DNA of 64,000 nt from Torreya grandis (taxonomy: Eukaryota > Streptophyta > Pinopsida > Cupressales > Taxaceae): assembly GCA_037957365.1 (NCBI GenBank), contig JARHVA010003525.1, positions 494,501-558,500 of the forward strand, given 5' to 3'. Below, piece after piece: positions 1 through 13,049 of the stretch. A program made the translations under genes and the position numbers. How positions within the stretch are numbered: the first letter of the stretch is position 1; every line of letters starts with the position of its first letter. The notes beneath the pieces are model-generated. The model was not told where the DNA came from. It saw nothing but the letters and a program-made list of their open reading frames with translations, and did no database searches.

Positions 1-978
1 CACTTTTCCTTTGCCAACAATCTGACAAGGCTTACCATCCCCTACACAAATTTCTCCAAAGTCTCCCTGGACATACTCATGAAAAAATTCCCTATGTGGG
101 GATGCATGAAAAGAGGCACCAGAATCTAAAACCCAAAATTCTACTTTATCCAAAGAACATACCAGAGCATCCTGTGTAACGTAATCCACAACATCTGCTT
201 CTTCTCCATGTCCTTCATGCTGATCTTCACCCGATTTGCAATCTCTCTTTAAGTGCCCTTGCTTTCCGCATTTCCAGTAGGTTATTCTGCCATACCTGGA
301 CTTGGATCTTCTGCCTATCTTCGACCTTGATCTCCCACGCTCTATCTTCTCTCTTGGCCTTCCTCTGCCTTCAACGCTCAAAGCATCTCCTAATGATTCA
401 CCTGTGCTTTTCCTGCGTATCTCTTTTTTCAAGATCACACTCACAACATCATCCACTTTTAAGACTTTTGAAGCAGACACAATGTTAGAAACTGCCATTA
501 CCAAACCTTCCCAACTTTCAGGTAATGAACACAAGATTAAGAGAGCTCTGATTTCATCATCAAATACAATATTGACTGAACTTAACTAGTTTACCAAACC
601 ATGGAAATCACTAATATGGCTATGAATAGATCCACCTTCCAACATTTGCAAATTAAATAAATGCTTCATAAGAAATACCTTATTAGAAGCTGAGGGTTTT
701 TCATATAAATTTGCCAAAGATTCCATCAACTCCACCGTTGTCTTACACTGTGATAAGCTGGAAATCACAGATGATGCAAGACTCAATCTAATAGATCCCA
801 GAGCCTTCCGATCAAGAACCTCCCATTCTTCATCCTTCATATTCTGGGGTTTGTAATCAACCCCACCCAATGATAAGTACAAATCTTTCTGATACAGATA
901 ATCCTCAATCTGCATCCTCCATAATTGGTAGTTCTTGCCATTAAACTTTTCCATTCTTAGCTTACTATCTTCTGCCAT
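1..978 (-). pseudogene. Ty1/copia gag-protease (copia-1), cut by window edge
   Basis: This is the start of a copia polyprotein: capsid protein (gag) followed by the aspartic protease that would mature it. The ATG at 976-978 opens a gag N-terminus of the UBN2/DUF4219 type, with FNGKNYQLWRMQIEDYL near residue 13. The frame stays open to the window edge apart from one TAG at 586-588, where a C-to-T change from a Gln codon is the simplest explanation. A zinc knuckle follows near 230-280, but its first cysteine is tyrosine (codon 277-279), leaving Y-x2-C-x4-H-x4-C. The protease motif DSGASFHAS lies at about 100-126. Integrase, RT and RNase H should continue left of position 1. One stop and no frameshift make this one of the better preserved elements here. 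The family call is secure; the clade is not. Confidence 0.9.
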
Positions 979-1073
979 TGCTCAACTCCCACTCAAATAG
1001 AAACCCTGTGAGTAACCTGTAATCAAAACACACTACCCAGATCTAAACCAATCTGTTAGTATCCCAACCAAAA

Positions 1074-1085
1074 GCTCTGATACCA
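1074..1085 (-). other. Primer binding site of copia-1 (initiator tRNA-Met type)
   Basis: Reading the minus strand, TGGTATCAGAGC starts two bases after the LTR end. This is the usual plant copia primer site, complementary to the 3' end of initiator tRNA-Met. It fixes the LTR boundary and the element's orientation. Confidence 0.9.
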
Positions 1086-1640
1086 ATTGTAGGGGGGAAT
1101 CCAAGAACAAACACACCTATTCTGATTCCTCTTGTTAGGATCTTGCTCCTTAGAAAGAACACAATATGATTACCAAATATAAGCAATTAAATATGCAGAA
1201 ATAACCAAAAACACAAGTAACTAGAATTCACCAATAGCACAGAATATGAGAGACAATACACTATCTTGTATTAACACTTTACAGAAAAGAATACTATAAA
1301 GAGCTGCCACACTCTTCCACCTTACAGAGGTTTCCCATGCCTCAAGTGTACAGTAATTCTTCTTCACAACACTCTCCTAGACAAAAAATGGTCCCAACAA
1401 CCAACTCACACACAGAATTGGTGTTCACCTCTCCAACCAGTCAGTAATAACCCTGCCGATACACCAAGCACTCTATAACACTTCAAGTTGATCTCCCATG
1501 AACTTGCAACCTGCAATTCAACAGACCAAACTTACATGTAGATCTCCTATGAGCTTGCAACAACCTGCAACTCAATGATCTTACAATTGGAAGGAACTCT
1601 TCCTTTCTATCTCATACTTATACAATACATGCCAATGGGT

Positions 1641-1650
1641 CTATAAATAG
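1641..1650 (-). promoter_or_regulatory. TATA box of copia-1 LTR
   Basis: The minus strand reads CTATTTATAG, the best TATA match in the LTR. It would place the transcript start near 1610, giving a U3 of about 370 bp and an R-U5 of about 520 bp. Confidence 0.6.
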
Positions 1651-1792
1651 ATCCCTAACTTAAACAATAACTTAGACTCTTAATTTAGACAATTATCCTC
1701 GCAGCTCAAGACTCTAACTGGTCTTAACATGCAAACACTTTGTTCACTTAACTAACTGTCCGTGCAATGAATAGTTCTGGAACACACAGGTG

Positions 1793-1905
1793 ACCGACGC
1801 CGGTCGTTGCTTGCCTGGTTCTGCCGACATCAGCCGACTTTTTGCCGTCGCCGGTGGCCTTCTGCACTGGTCACGACCGACATCGGTCCTGATGCCGATG
1901 TCGGT
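1793..1905. promoter_or_regulatory. Cluster of five DRE/CRT-like RCCGAC cores in copia-1 U3
   Basis: ACCGAC or GCCGAC occurs at 1793-1798, 1823-1828, 1833-1838 and 1876-1881 on the plus strand and at 1900-1905 on the minus strand. Several sit in short palindromes such as GACCGACATCGGTC. RCCGAC is the known core bound by DREB/CBF (AP2-type) cold and drought factors. All lie 150-260 bp upstream of the TATA box. That the LTR responds to such factors is inference. Confidence 0.45.
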
Positions 1906-1978
1906 GCTCCTGGATCTTAGCAACCTTTTGTTCCTACTGTTTGCAAAGAGTTGAAGCTGTTAGCTCCATAACCTAACA

Positions 1979-4229
1979 CATACTCTTGTATCAAAGACCC
2001 AAGAATTGGACTCCATCTCCTAGCTGATTGTTGGAGGTGGTAAGGGCCACTGATTAGGGGGCTCATAGGATGGGTGAGCTTAGAAAAAATCATGTAGATA
2101 AGCTATATTACTCAGCCAAATATTAGTGAAATTAGATTATTTATTATATTATCAACTTATTTTACTAATTATTGTTATATTATAACATGTTTAGAAATGA
2201 ACAATAATCATTTGGGTTGATGTGTAAAATGGAAACATGATAAATTTATACTATTGTTCATTCATTATTTTATTATTATTTATATAGTTGATTGATTAAT
2301 TCCATTGGTGAAATAGAAGTTTGTATACCTCCAAGTAGATGTAAGGATTAACTATTACATTTGAGTTATTATTACATTCACATGAATATATTTGTTATTG
2401 TGTTAACAGTTCATTTATAGATTAGTCGTTAGTGGTTAACAATTTGATTTTATAGTTCAATAATTAATTTATAAGGTTGAGTTAATTGTTTAAAATGTTT
2501 ATTTTCAAGTAGAGTAATTATAATGGATACACTTGCATACTAAATCCAAGTTGTTATATGTGAATAATTTTGAAATTTACACAACTGTACCAACACTTTT
2601 ATAACACGATTTATGTGTTCTTTATGACTTATAAAAAGGAAATATGCATGAGAGAAAATTATATCCATACAATCACTTTATGGCATGATAATAAAATGTT
2701 TTTTGAACCAATGTTATTGATTAATTTTGGCACATTACATCCATATAAACAAGTTTTCAAAATAGTCCTTATCCAAATTAGTTAAGACATTGAGTTGCAT
2801 AAATTGCTGTCTATTCTAATCTTCGTCTCCCTATGAGGAAAAAATTGTATTTCCATTTTTTGAGTATGTTATAAGAATTATTGTTTGAGTAAATTAGTCC
2901 TTGAAGTTAAATTATCTAAGTTATTTTCTACTTATAAAAACAAGGATGTAGGAATACTTGAAAATCCTACTAGTTTCCATAATCCATTTTATAAATTAAA
3001 ATCATATTAACTTGAATAGTTCATTATATACATTGAAATTAAGTTATTGAGATTTATAGGTAAGGAATGAATCATTTTTAAATATTGGAAGTCATTTTAT
3101 AACTTCTATTCTTATTCTTAATAAATCCATGCAAGCTTCTAGAATGACATTAGAGTGTCAATATACTCTTAATCTATTTCAGCTTATATTGAGTATCGTT
3201 ATTGCTTCATGGAATTTAACTATTCTATTTATATATTATTATTATGCTTCAAGTAACATAGATGAATATGATAAATTATTTGATCATCTCATGGAAACTA
3301 AAAACATGCTTGGGCCTAATGTATAATGAGCGTGTTAGTGTCGCTTGATAATAATTGGTAAATTTCTAAATTGCTAGTATAAATAGCTTGATGTTACTAA
3401 AGGAACAAATCATGGAAGCTAAGGTGAAACACATAAAATTTATAAATCATGTAAACTATGATTGATTGGCATACTTTTCTTACATCAAACCAATTGACAA
3501 GTAATTAACTTTTAAGAGATATAAATCTCTTAGTGGTTAATTATGGGATGGTCAAGTATGAATAATTAATCACTATAGTCATTTAAGACCTTGATTAAGA
3601 TTATAAAAATTTAATTTGATATCATTATCTTATGGTTATGTATAGAATTAAGGCACATAGTACGTTGATCCCCTAAATTATAGATCATGGTATAATGATC
3701 TAAACATGGATAATAGTACAATGGGATCTTCATTTACACAAAGCATATTAAATATAGATTCCTATTGTAATTACATGAGTTATAAGTATTTTTATTTATT
3801 TATTAACTTATTAAAACATACATCATTTATTAGGTTAGTTATAATAAATGTATCTTTTTCATTATGAACATTGGCATATAAATAGACATTGTATGAACAA
3901 GAAACAAACTCCTATTAGCATGATACTTCCCCAAAAATTTTAAGGGGAAAATAGTCTAACCTAACCTATACCTAGAATTAAATATATGTAATTTTTTATA
4001 TAGGATAAGGACACCTAGGTGGTCTTAGTGGGAAGGTGTCCTCCACCATATAGTCTTGATCTTATCGCCATGGTTTGCAATTGATATGCCTTAAACTACA
4101 TGAAGGTTTCTCTAAGATATTAATATTACCCATAAAATTTTATATGGGTAATTACCATATATAAGGGTTACATGCATGTAAATGTGGTTATGGGGATTAT
4201 GGTAGGTCATGCAAAAAAAAAATTACATG
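1979..4229. other. AT-rich stretch, no recognisable gene
   Basis: I see only AT-rich DNA with short chance reading frames. No primer site or LTR matching the gypsy to its right is visible, so that element's 5' LTR is missing or too decayed to see. Confidence 0.6.
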
Positions 4230-5100
4230 GAGTAATCTTGATTCATTAATTCTGCTATGAACTCCAAAAGAAGGGACACTCAAAATGTTTTTTAGGTCAT
4301 TTCAACTTTCTGAGAAGTTTGTTCATCACTTTACCTATCAAATTTAAAAATATTTTACCACATTATAATTACACAACACTAAAAAATGTAATGATGAAAT
4401 CTTTTCTTCCTTCTTACAAAGATGGTGAGCAATGATAAGTCATTTTACATGGTCATTTCTCAAAACTAAACCTGTTTACATATTTATGAAAAATCTAAAA
4501 TCAGACTTGGAACATCACTTATTCTACTTTATCCAAGGTCATTTTATGAAATCATTAAAAATAAGGTCCAAGTTAAAATAACATTAATCAATAAAGGTGT
4601 GATCAAGATATTTAAACCTGAAAATAATTCCTCCAAACCAACTAAGAAACTTAAGTTCTTTATAAAGAATAAGAACATTGTTAGATACAATGTGACTGAT
4701 GTTAAACAAATTCAAAACCCACCAAACCAAAAAAAAACTTACACCCAACCCATTAATAACATAACCATTCCCAATGGACAACCCCAACAAGGAAGACCAA
4801 AGTGTAAGTTCACTCCATTGGTTGACACTTATGAAAACATTTTCTAAAAGTTGGCCCACACTAACATGATCACTTGGACAAACACCAAACCTTTTAATGA
4901 GAAAATTCCTAAACTTTATTGGTATAAATTAGATGAATACTATGAGTACCATAGGATAAAATGACATTCTAATAATCAGTGTATGAACCTCAATCACAAT
5001 GTTTAAGACCTCATTGATCGAAGAGACATAGAAATTAAACCAAACATCCAAAACATCCAACAACCAAAAGTTGGGGATATAACAATATCCATTCCCAATT
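4230..5100 (+). pseudogene. gypsy-1 gag remnant
   Basis: The clearest part is 4780-5030, reading CKFTPLVDTYENIF and then YEYHRIK followed by NNQCMNLNHNV. This matches the C-terminal end of Tat-type gag proteins, where a C-x-YH-x3-GH-x4-C knuckle-like motif sits before a run ending in DLID. The first cysteine is tyrosine and the glycine codon is a stop. Upstream, 4230-4580 gives weak similarity to the capsid region with several stops. No start codon can be assigned. Confidence 0.7.
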
Positions 5101-5439
5101 CATGAGCAAGTAAAAGGTAAGCATAAAAATAACTTGAAGGTAGTAATGTCAACCAAGATAGTCATCTTTTTGATTCTATAGTTAATAGTGTTGATTTTAT
5201 GAACAATCATATCAATGTCATTAATTTTTAACCTCAATAATGCATCATTACTACAAAGTGTGTAAAACTTACCATTTCAAGTGCATCATCATCTAATATT
5301 GAATGTAAGTACAATATTATTGATCCTATTGAGAAGACACCCATAAATATTTCCATATTAGACCTTCTCAAGATGTCAGCTATATATAAAGACATTTTGT
5401 ACAAAGTCCTTCAAGAGTCAACCATACCATAAGACATAA

Positions 5440-5930
5440 ACCCTTTGAGATCCCAAACATTGGTAGGAAATTTTCCAACTAATAATCAAGTAATATTTGA
5501 TCATTCTAATGTCTTCCCTTTGAAATATGTTCATAATACTCCATTGTGCATCGAGGTTATTATCTCTAGGCACAAGGGAAAGAGGGTGTTTAAAAATAAT
5601 GTATTGGTGTTAAATCTACATACATTAATGTAATTAGGATATCCAACAACATTTTAAACTAATATTATCACTATAAATAAATATCACAACAATGAGTGAC
5701 AATCCATGGGTACAATTTATATTCTTTTGATGGCAGGGTCTATTATAAAAGGAACTCTAGTAGATGTGCTTGATCTTGATTTACCATATAACATACTTCT
5801 TGGATGTCCATGGATAAATTAAATGAATGTTATACCATCCACCCTACACCAATGTTTGAATTTTTCACATTAAGATATAGAAATAACCATTCAAGGAGAT
5901 CCTCAACCCTTTGAATATTAAAAGCTATTG
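5440..5930 (+). pseudogene. gypsy-1 aspartic protease remnant
   Basis: The tail is diagnostic: LPYNILLGCPWIN, a stop, then VIPSTLHQCLNF, matching the PYxxLLGRPWI...AVPSTLHQ segment of Tat proteases. The active-site region, expected as DNGA or DSGA, has decayed to NNVLVLNLHTL at about 5595-5630, so the catalytic aspartate is gone. From about 5930 to 7140 lies the poorly conserved linker to RT, where I see no domain. Confidence 0.75.
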
Positions 5931-7139
5931 GAAGACACATATAAAAAAATATATTATTTACCAGTTAATGATGAAAAATTTACTCCCATTGAGGATTATC
6001 ATTCACTTGAAAACTATATCCATACTGTAAATTTTTTCAAACAACCCCTTTTGTTCATTGGATTAACACACTAACTACTCCCATTTCCATAGGGAAGCCT
6101 TCCACTAGTGAAACATCTAATCAACCATATACAGAACAAGTTTATAATAAAATTTCTACTAAGCAAGCTTCTAATCAACCACCCACTTCCAAATCATCTT
6201 TATCCTCCTCATCCCATTTCAAAATCATTGATAAGGGAATGAATGAATACATAATCCAAGATTTTAAATATATAATCATAATCCATACAAATCCACATAA
6301 TTATGGTAGGCCCTACCATCAAAAAGATGATCAAGTGGTTAAAATATTTGGAAAAATAAAATTTATATAAGGTGGTTTATTTTCAAATGAACATATCAAA
6401 TATTCAAATTATTCTTAGCTTTACTCTGATGAATTATCTACTTATTTTACCAACAATAAATACCCTATCACAAAATCCATTTGGTGTAATATTATAAATT
6501 ATAAAGGTAAAGGCCTAGGTTTTCATGAACAAAGATCCATTGAACCCATGATGTTAAAATAACATGAATCCACCCATGGCATAGGTTTTAATCCACTCAA
6601 TATGCATCTCACACTTTTCCAAAGTGACTCTTCTATTGAGCTAGAGGATGATTCTTCAAGCAGTGGAATGGGTTCCATTATTAGTCACTTTTAAGACCTT
6701 GCCCTCACTAGTATTTTTGATTACAATACCATTTTTACACTAGACCTCACATATACATCCTTAATAAAGTGGGACCAACATGTAACACCTCTACTTGAAT
6801 ATTTTCAAACTGATGGGGTAATTTTAGAATTCTTAAGAATGCGAGATCACATTCCAACAAGGGATCATAAGAAAGTGTTTTCTATTTCGTTAGATAATTT
6901 TGCATACTTTGGGGAAAAACAAATAAATCAACATATCAATTCAACATGAACTTCAAATCAAGATGACCTATAGGATGAATTAAACATTCCTACACCTCCC
7001 GTAAACTATAAATAAGAATTAACTCTCCTAGTTGAGGAGACTATTCTTATAAAAATTAGAGTAGATGAAGAACTCAAAATTGTAGTCTCCCTTACTCAAA
7101 AATAAAGAGAAATACTTACACTTATAATTAGATAATTTT

Positions 7140-7970
7140 ATAATTTATTCAAATAGTCATATGTGGATATGCCAGGGCTTGATCTGTCACTATTAGTGCA
7201 CCATCTTGTTGTACATCTAGATGCTAAACCAATCAAACAAAAAATTTGCAAGATGAATATAAATATATTACTATTAGTGAAATAAGAGTTGAATAAGTAA
7301 CTGGTAGTTGGTTTCATATTCCCTATCAACTATTCATATTGGATATCTAATTTAGTACCTATATCCAAAAATCCAAAAGGAATCAGAGTCTATATAGATT
7401 TATATGATATCAATAAAGTATGTCTAAAAGATGATTTCCCATTGCACAATATTGACATGATCATGGATTCTACTATAGTTCTTGAAATTTTATCTTTAAT
7501 GAATGAATTTTTAGGGTATAACCAAATTAAAATTGTTATTGAATTTAAACATAAAATAGTATTCAAAATACCATGGGAAACCTTTTGCTACCAAATGATG
7601 CCTTTTGGTCTATAAAATGTCAAAGCTACATACCCAAGGGAAATGATTAACATATTTAATGACATGCTTCATGATATTATGGAGGACTATGTGGATGACA
7701 TACTTGAAAAAACCAAATCTAGAGAAGGACCTCCTAAATTACTTCATCACATCTTTGAACACATGAGAGAATATAATATGAGATTGAATCCCAAGAAGTG
7801 TGTGTTTGGGGTGACATCAGGAAAGTTGTTGGGCTTCATTATTTCAAAACATGGCATAGAAGTTGATCCTTCTAAATTTTCAATTATCATGTATATGCCC
7901 CCACCAAATAATCTCAAAAAACTTTGAAGTTTTCAAGGTAAAATCCAAGTAATCAGGTGTTTTATATCAT
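7140..7970 (+). pseudogene. gypsy-1 reverse transcriptase remnant
   Basis: The frame opens with DMPGLDLSLLVHHL, the conserved entry to Tat RT. It continues through NPKGIRVYIDLYDINK (about 7370), a MPFGL-type motif at about 7600 followed by a stop, and the catalytic YVDD box at about 7690. The best open piece is 7643-7927, carrying YVDD and the downstream LNPKKCVFGV and GKLLGFIIS motifs. The catalytic aspartates are present, but stops and a frame break after 7920 prevent a product. Confidence 0.85.
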
Positions 7971-8019
7971 AACTTGTATATATTTGTCACCCTTTCACAT
8001 TTTTGTTAAAGGACACTCC

Positions 8020-8940
8020 TTTAAATTGGAACAAAAATTGTGAAACAACATTTTATCACCTTAAACAATATATTTATAATCCACCAATATTAATGCCACA
8101 TATTTCTATTAGACCTTTTCTATCATGTATATCAACTATTTAGCTTGTATTGGGGGCATTATTGGCAAAACATGATGATGGTGGGAAAGAAAGAGTGGCA
8201 TATTATTTAAGTAGGACCTTGATACCTTATGAAATCAATTATTCTCAAATGTGAAAGGAATGTCTCATATTTATTTTTTCTTCACAAAAAATTTGACATT
8301 ACATGCTCACAATCAAACTAAAATCATTGCAAAATTGACCCTCTCAAGTATCTTCTATCCATAACAACTTTAATAGGCTAGATGGCTAAGTGAGTTATGC
8401 TTCTCAATTAGTTTGATCTTAATTATGTTATTTAAAAAGAATTTAAGGGATATGTATTAGCATTGGTAGAAGCACATCTCAAAGATAAATCACCTCTTAT
8501 TATGGAGTTTTTGGATGAAGCAATAATGTCTATAGACAAATCTATAGTTTGGAAACTATTCTTTGATTGTTCTTTCACAAACCATGGATCAAGGGTAGGT
8601 ATTTTTATAGTCACACCAAAGGGGGATTGTATTCTAAATGCTTTCATAATTGAGTTACATTATATAAAAAAAATTAGAGAATATGAATCTCTTATATCAT
8701 GTCTCAAATTGGCTCTTTAATGGGGCATCCAACATCTTATCTTTTGAAATTCTAAACTTATCATAAATCAGGTAAGCAATGAATTCCAATCTCGTGATGA
8801 TAAGTTAATCCATTAAAAGTGGATGGTGGATGGATTAAATTTTTATTTTGTATTCATCAAATTTGAACAATTACCAAGAATCAATAACAGTGTAGCAAAT
8901 TCCATGGCTACCATTGGTTCCTTGTTTGATCTAAATGCAT
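8020..8940 (+). pseudogene. gypsy-1 RNase H plus second (archaeal-type) RNase H
   Basis: A broken gypsy RNase H spans about 8020-8330, recognised by its position and scraps such as GKERVAYYLSRTL. A second RNase H follows at about 8545-8940: LFFDCSFTNHGSRVGI, then EYESLISCLKLAL, then SKLIINQV. This is the DGxxxxxGxGxG, EYEALIxGL, xDSxLVxNQ pattern of archaeal-type RNase H acquired by the Tat lineage. The glycine after the first Asp is cysteine, and the third acidic position is lost. The order RT, RNase H, second RNase H is the usual Tat one and contrasts with the element at 31.9-49.1 kb. Confidence 0.75.
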
Positions 8941-9119
8941 AACACAAGTTCCTTATTTAAAACCTATGATACTGGCTTATGACATGCCTAATTATAAAAG
9001 GGTTTGTGAGGTGGTTGGTCCTAATTCTCCTTAGTATTATTTTATATTAACCTATATTCATAATAATCCCCTACCACCTAACTTATCCCATAATCAACAC
9101 AAATAATTTATCCAACGTA

Positions 9120-10332
9120 CCTCTTGCTACACAATCATTGGTAATACCTTATATCGAAGAGGCTATGACAAACACTTTTATACTATTTGAATTTTGAATA
9201 ATTTATTTTTTAAATTAAGGAATTCCATGAGGGAATATATAGTGCACATTCTAATGACATAGTTTTAGCAAAAAACTTTTACAGGTAGGTTATTATTTGC
9301 CTACCATGGAATCTGATTCATACACCTAGATTAAGAAATGTATTCCTTATTAAAAACATGGGGAATTTATACATTCCCTTCAAAATATATACAACATATT
9401 AACAATCCTTGTACATTCTCCACATGGGGGTTAGACCTCATTATAAAAACAAATCCTAGTTCTTTCGATGGTCATAAGCATATTATTATGATAACTGATT
9501 ACTTTACCAAGTGGGTTGAGGAAATGCCCCTTAATTAAGTAACTGGGAATAAAATCTCAAACTTAATCCTAAAACATATTATGTGCCACTTTGGTATCCT
9601 TTACACTATCATTTTTTATAATGATAAATCATTCAAGAATAATTAAGTTAAATCTAGTTTCCAAGCCTATCACATAAAGTACAATTGGTCTACTCTATAC
9701 TACCCACAAGGCAATGACCAAGCTGAAGAAACTAATAAAATCATTATATGCATACTTAAACAAGTTATAAATGAATTTGGTTGTTACTGACATACACAAC
9801 TTTATCCCACCCTCTGGGTATATCACACAAGTATCCACACATGCATAGGGGCTACCCCTTATTCCCTTGTATATGACAATGAATCTATTAGACCAATATA
9901 AGTTGAGATTTCATATTTGTGTATATCCTTATAATAAATAATTGATTAATAATCCTATCTTACTTCACATCTTAGTGAATTTGATCTTCTAAAAAAAAAT
10001 GATTTTATGTCTTAAAGCATTTATAAGTATACCATAATCTCCTTCACCGTAGCTATAATAAGAGGATAAAAGCTAGGGAGTTTGAAATCAAAGATCTTAT
10101 TCTTAAGGAAAATTGACGTAATATAAATACTTAAAAGAATAATAAAGGAAAGTTTGAGCCTAATTGGTTAGGCCCATATATCATTATTGCTAAGGAAAGT
10201 TTGAGCCTAATTGGTTGGGCCCATATATCATTATTGCTAAGTATGGATCAAGAGCTTATAGATTGGCCAAAGAAGATGGAGAAGAGCTTGATGAAACTAT
10301 GAAGATCATGTACCTTAAGATATTCTATTAGT
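9120..10332 (+). pseudogene. gypsy-1 integrase remnant
   Basis: Zinc-finger scraps (EFHEGIYSAHSNDIV) appear near 9220-9260. The core starts at 9420 with STWGLDLI, then GHKHIIMITDYFTKWVE. The second catalytic block near 9610-9640 is degraded. The third reads PQGNDQAEETNKII near 9700-9735, with the catalytic Glu. The C-terminal part keeps RAKAREFEIKDLIL and GKFEPNWLGPY, then ends near 10332. A 47-bp tandem duplication at 10145-10238 shifts the frame. Confidence 0.85.
10145..10238. repeat. 47-bp tandem duplication inside integrase
   Basis: Two adjacent copies (10145-10191 and 10192-10238) differ at a single base. The unit is not a multiple of three, so it adds a frameshift. It is a late local event in an already dead gene. 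Confidence 0.95.
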
Positions 10333-11480
10333 AATTTTTTATATGCTATTGTTAATATCTTAGGTGTAAAAAATAAAAAATTAAAAAAAATAAAAAATTA
10401 AAAGTAAAAAAATGTGAAAGAAAACATAGATCTTCTAAAAATGAAAATGAGTTTACTAGTGATTTGGGAAAGTACCATGGTGAAAATCAAGTTTCTAGTG
10501 CCATATGTTATCTATATTCACCCTATTTTCTTGGAGGAATTTTGTTTCAAATATCCATTTTATATTTCTAAATTATCCTTTATCACTTATTTTGTCACTC
10601 ATCTTATAACATTTTAGCTTAGGGTTAGATCCTTGTATTTGTGTACCTAAGTCCTTGCTCATGATAGAGGAACATATTCTATATTATAATCTTTATCACA
10701 ATAATTTATCACCTATATTAAACTAAAACATCTATCACTAAACATAAACACTTACTAAAAATATCTACCATCATAGCTAGGTTCCAAATTCATTCACTCA
10801 CCTTTCATGGAAGGGAAAATCACACATCTATTCATTCAACACTAGACTCTTCATCAATCTCCCACTTCATCATCACTTCCCATATCTATATCTAGATTGA
10901 TATCCCCACATGGACTTTGTCTAGGGTGGATTATGTAGGTAACATTTATAGACATGGTGTCTCTATGGTCAACTCAGCCACTTCCTTCTACATCATCCAT
11001 TTCCCCAAACATGGATTTATTTTCAACTCATACATTCCTCTTCCTAATTCCTCATCACTTGTTTAACTATTATCCTGGCTCTTGGATACCAAATGTCTCA
11101 ACCCTAGCTTAGGATGCTAAGTCTTTTGTTGTATATTTTAGGTATTTATAACTTGTTTATTATTTTCATCCATGTTTTATTGTCATTTTGTTCATATTTT
11201 AATTTAAAATTTATTTTGGTTATTATTATTTTTTATTACCTTGCCCATTAATTTGGTTATTATCTTTTCTTGCCTTAACCATTAATTTGGTTATTCTCTT
11301 TTCTTGTTATTAACCCTTAATTTTGTTATTTTTTTTCTTAATTTAACCATTATTGGTTATCACTTCTTACTTATATTGTTTATATCTTATTCTTTTGTTC
11401 CTTTTGTTTGTCTTAAGTTATTGTATACTTTTTATTATACTTTATGTCTTTAAATCATTTATCTTTGTTTGTTTTGTTTG

Positions 11481-11481
<1 letters not shown>

Positions 11482-11531
<50 letters not shown>
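11482..11531. repeat. (TA)n microsatellite
   Basis: About 25 uninterrupted TA units. Confidence 0.98.
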
Positions 11532-11534
<3 letters not shown>

Positions 11535-12107
11535 CATTTTACAAGTTTTTTTTTCAAAATAATGTTAGAATAGCCTAGTGAAATTATGTCTTCATATCTT
11601 AGTTTAAATGTTTTATTTGTTATTTTTTTGTATGTTTGTGTCAAGATTATTTTGTGCATTGCATTATAGTATGGTTATGATTTGTATATATCATGATGTA
11701 CTTTACTTTCCACAAAGTTTTTTTTTTCAATCCATATTCCTAAAGTATAAACATTCATCATGATTATTTGATATCATTGGTGGTACTATATTTTACACTA
11801 CATTAAAAATCAAGTTGTTCAATACTATTTATGATGGAAATCCAATACAAAGAACAATTAAAAATAATTCAACTATATATTTCATTAGCCACGCATCCAT
11901 ACCAAATCATACATTTCATATATCATAATCAAATGTTGAAAAAAATTAACATGTGTTATTATGAATAAAAAAGTAGGAGATATAATAGTACTCTATCTAT
12001 CCATGTATCCATAAACCATATGTAATGTAAAATTAATAATAGTAAAGTCCATAAACAATCAATAATGTCCATAATAAATAGTACAAGTCTTATAACCCAA
12101 ATGAATC

Positions 12108-12392
<285 letters not shown>

Positions 12393-13049
12393 GTACATCT
12401 CAAAAATATATGTACATCATGATCAAAACTACGTCAAGTCTCTCCTTTCCCCTTAGATGGAGAGTATGATCTAGGACTTGACTCATAAATCTATGGTGTG
12501 ATCCATGGATGACCCATGATGGGATTTGATAACTAACCTACTAATCTCTCAGAATCTATCAGTTGAAGTGATCTCTCTGATATCAACTAGCTGATCAAGT
12601 ACTCTCTTTATGATGGTGTTATATTTATATGTGGAATAAACTCATATAAAATCATGGAATATAGAGCCTGATCCATAGCCCTCATAACCCTATATAGTGT
12701 GGATAGATGTCCCTATCCTACTAAAGAACCCTAAACTCTACCAAATCTATCCTTATAGTTTCTCTTTCTTTTCTATATCTTTATGTCAAATATTTATAAT
12801 ATGGTGTCTAAGTCTCAACCTCCTGTGTAGCTAATCCAACTACTATAACCATCCCTTCCCTCTCTAATCTCTCAACCTCCACCTATAATATTTATACCTC
12901 ACCCTATATATTTTTGATATTATCCACTCTCAGTGCTAGATGAACCCATCTACTATTAACCTCCCTTATAGTCTAGACACCATCTATGTAAAACCTATGA
13001 TCTCACTATCCCAGGCTTAGATCCCCTCATATAGTCTATCAATCAAGTT

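Larger units (their letters stand above)
1088..1978 (-). repeat. 5' LTR of copia-1
   Basis: On the minus strand the LTR begins TGTTAGGTTATGG at 1978 and ends CCCCCCTACA at 1088, about 891 bp with TG...CA termini. The inner edge is fixed by the primer site; the outer edge is inferred from the TGTTAG start, because the partner LTR lies outside the window. A TATA box at 1641-1650 splits it into U3 (right) and R-U5 (left). U3 has an unusually GC-rich patch at 1791-1911. Confidence 0.8.
4230..10332 (+). mobile_element. Decayed Ty3/gypsy, Tat-type, gag-pol body (gypsy-1)
   Basis: A full series of gypsy domains can be read on the plus strand in order: gag with a knuckle-like end, protease, RT, gypsy RNase H, a second archaeal-type RNase H, and integrase with its C-terminal region. 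Stops and frame changes occur every few dozen codons, so it is long dead. Two RNase H domains in this order mark the Tat lineage. The downstream antisense PMD pseudogene and the tract plus LTR start at 15978-15991 may belong to the same element, which would then exceed 11 kb. The 5' LTR was not found. Confidence 0.85.

Noticed and set aside
7138..7329. 63-codon minus-strand frame
   Set aside because: Antisense shadow of the gypsy-1 RT entry region, which reads convincingly on the plus strand.
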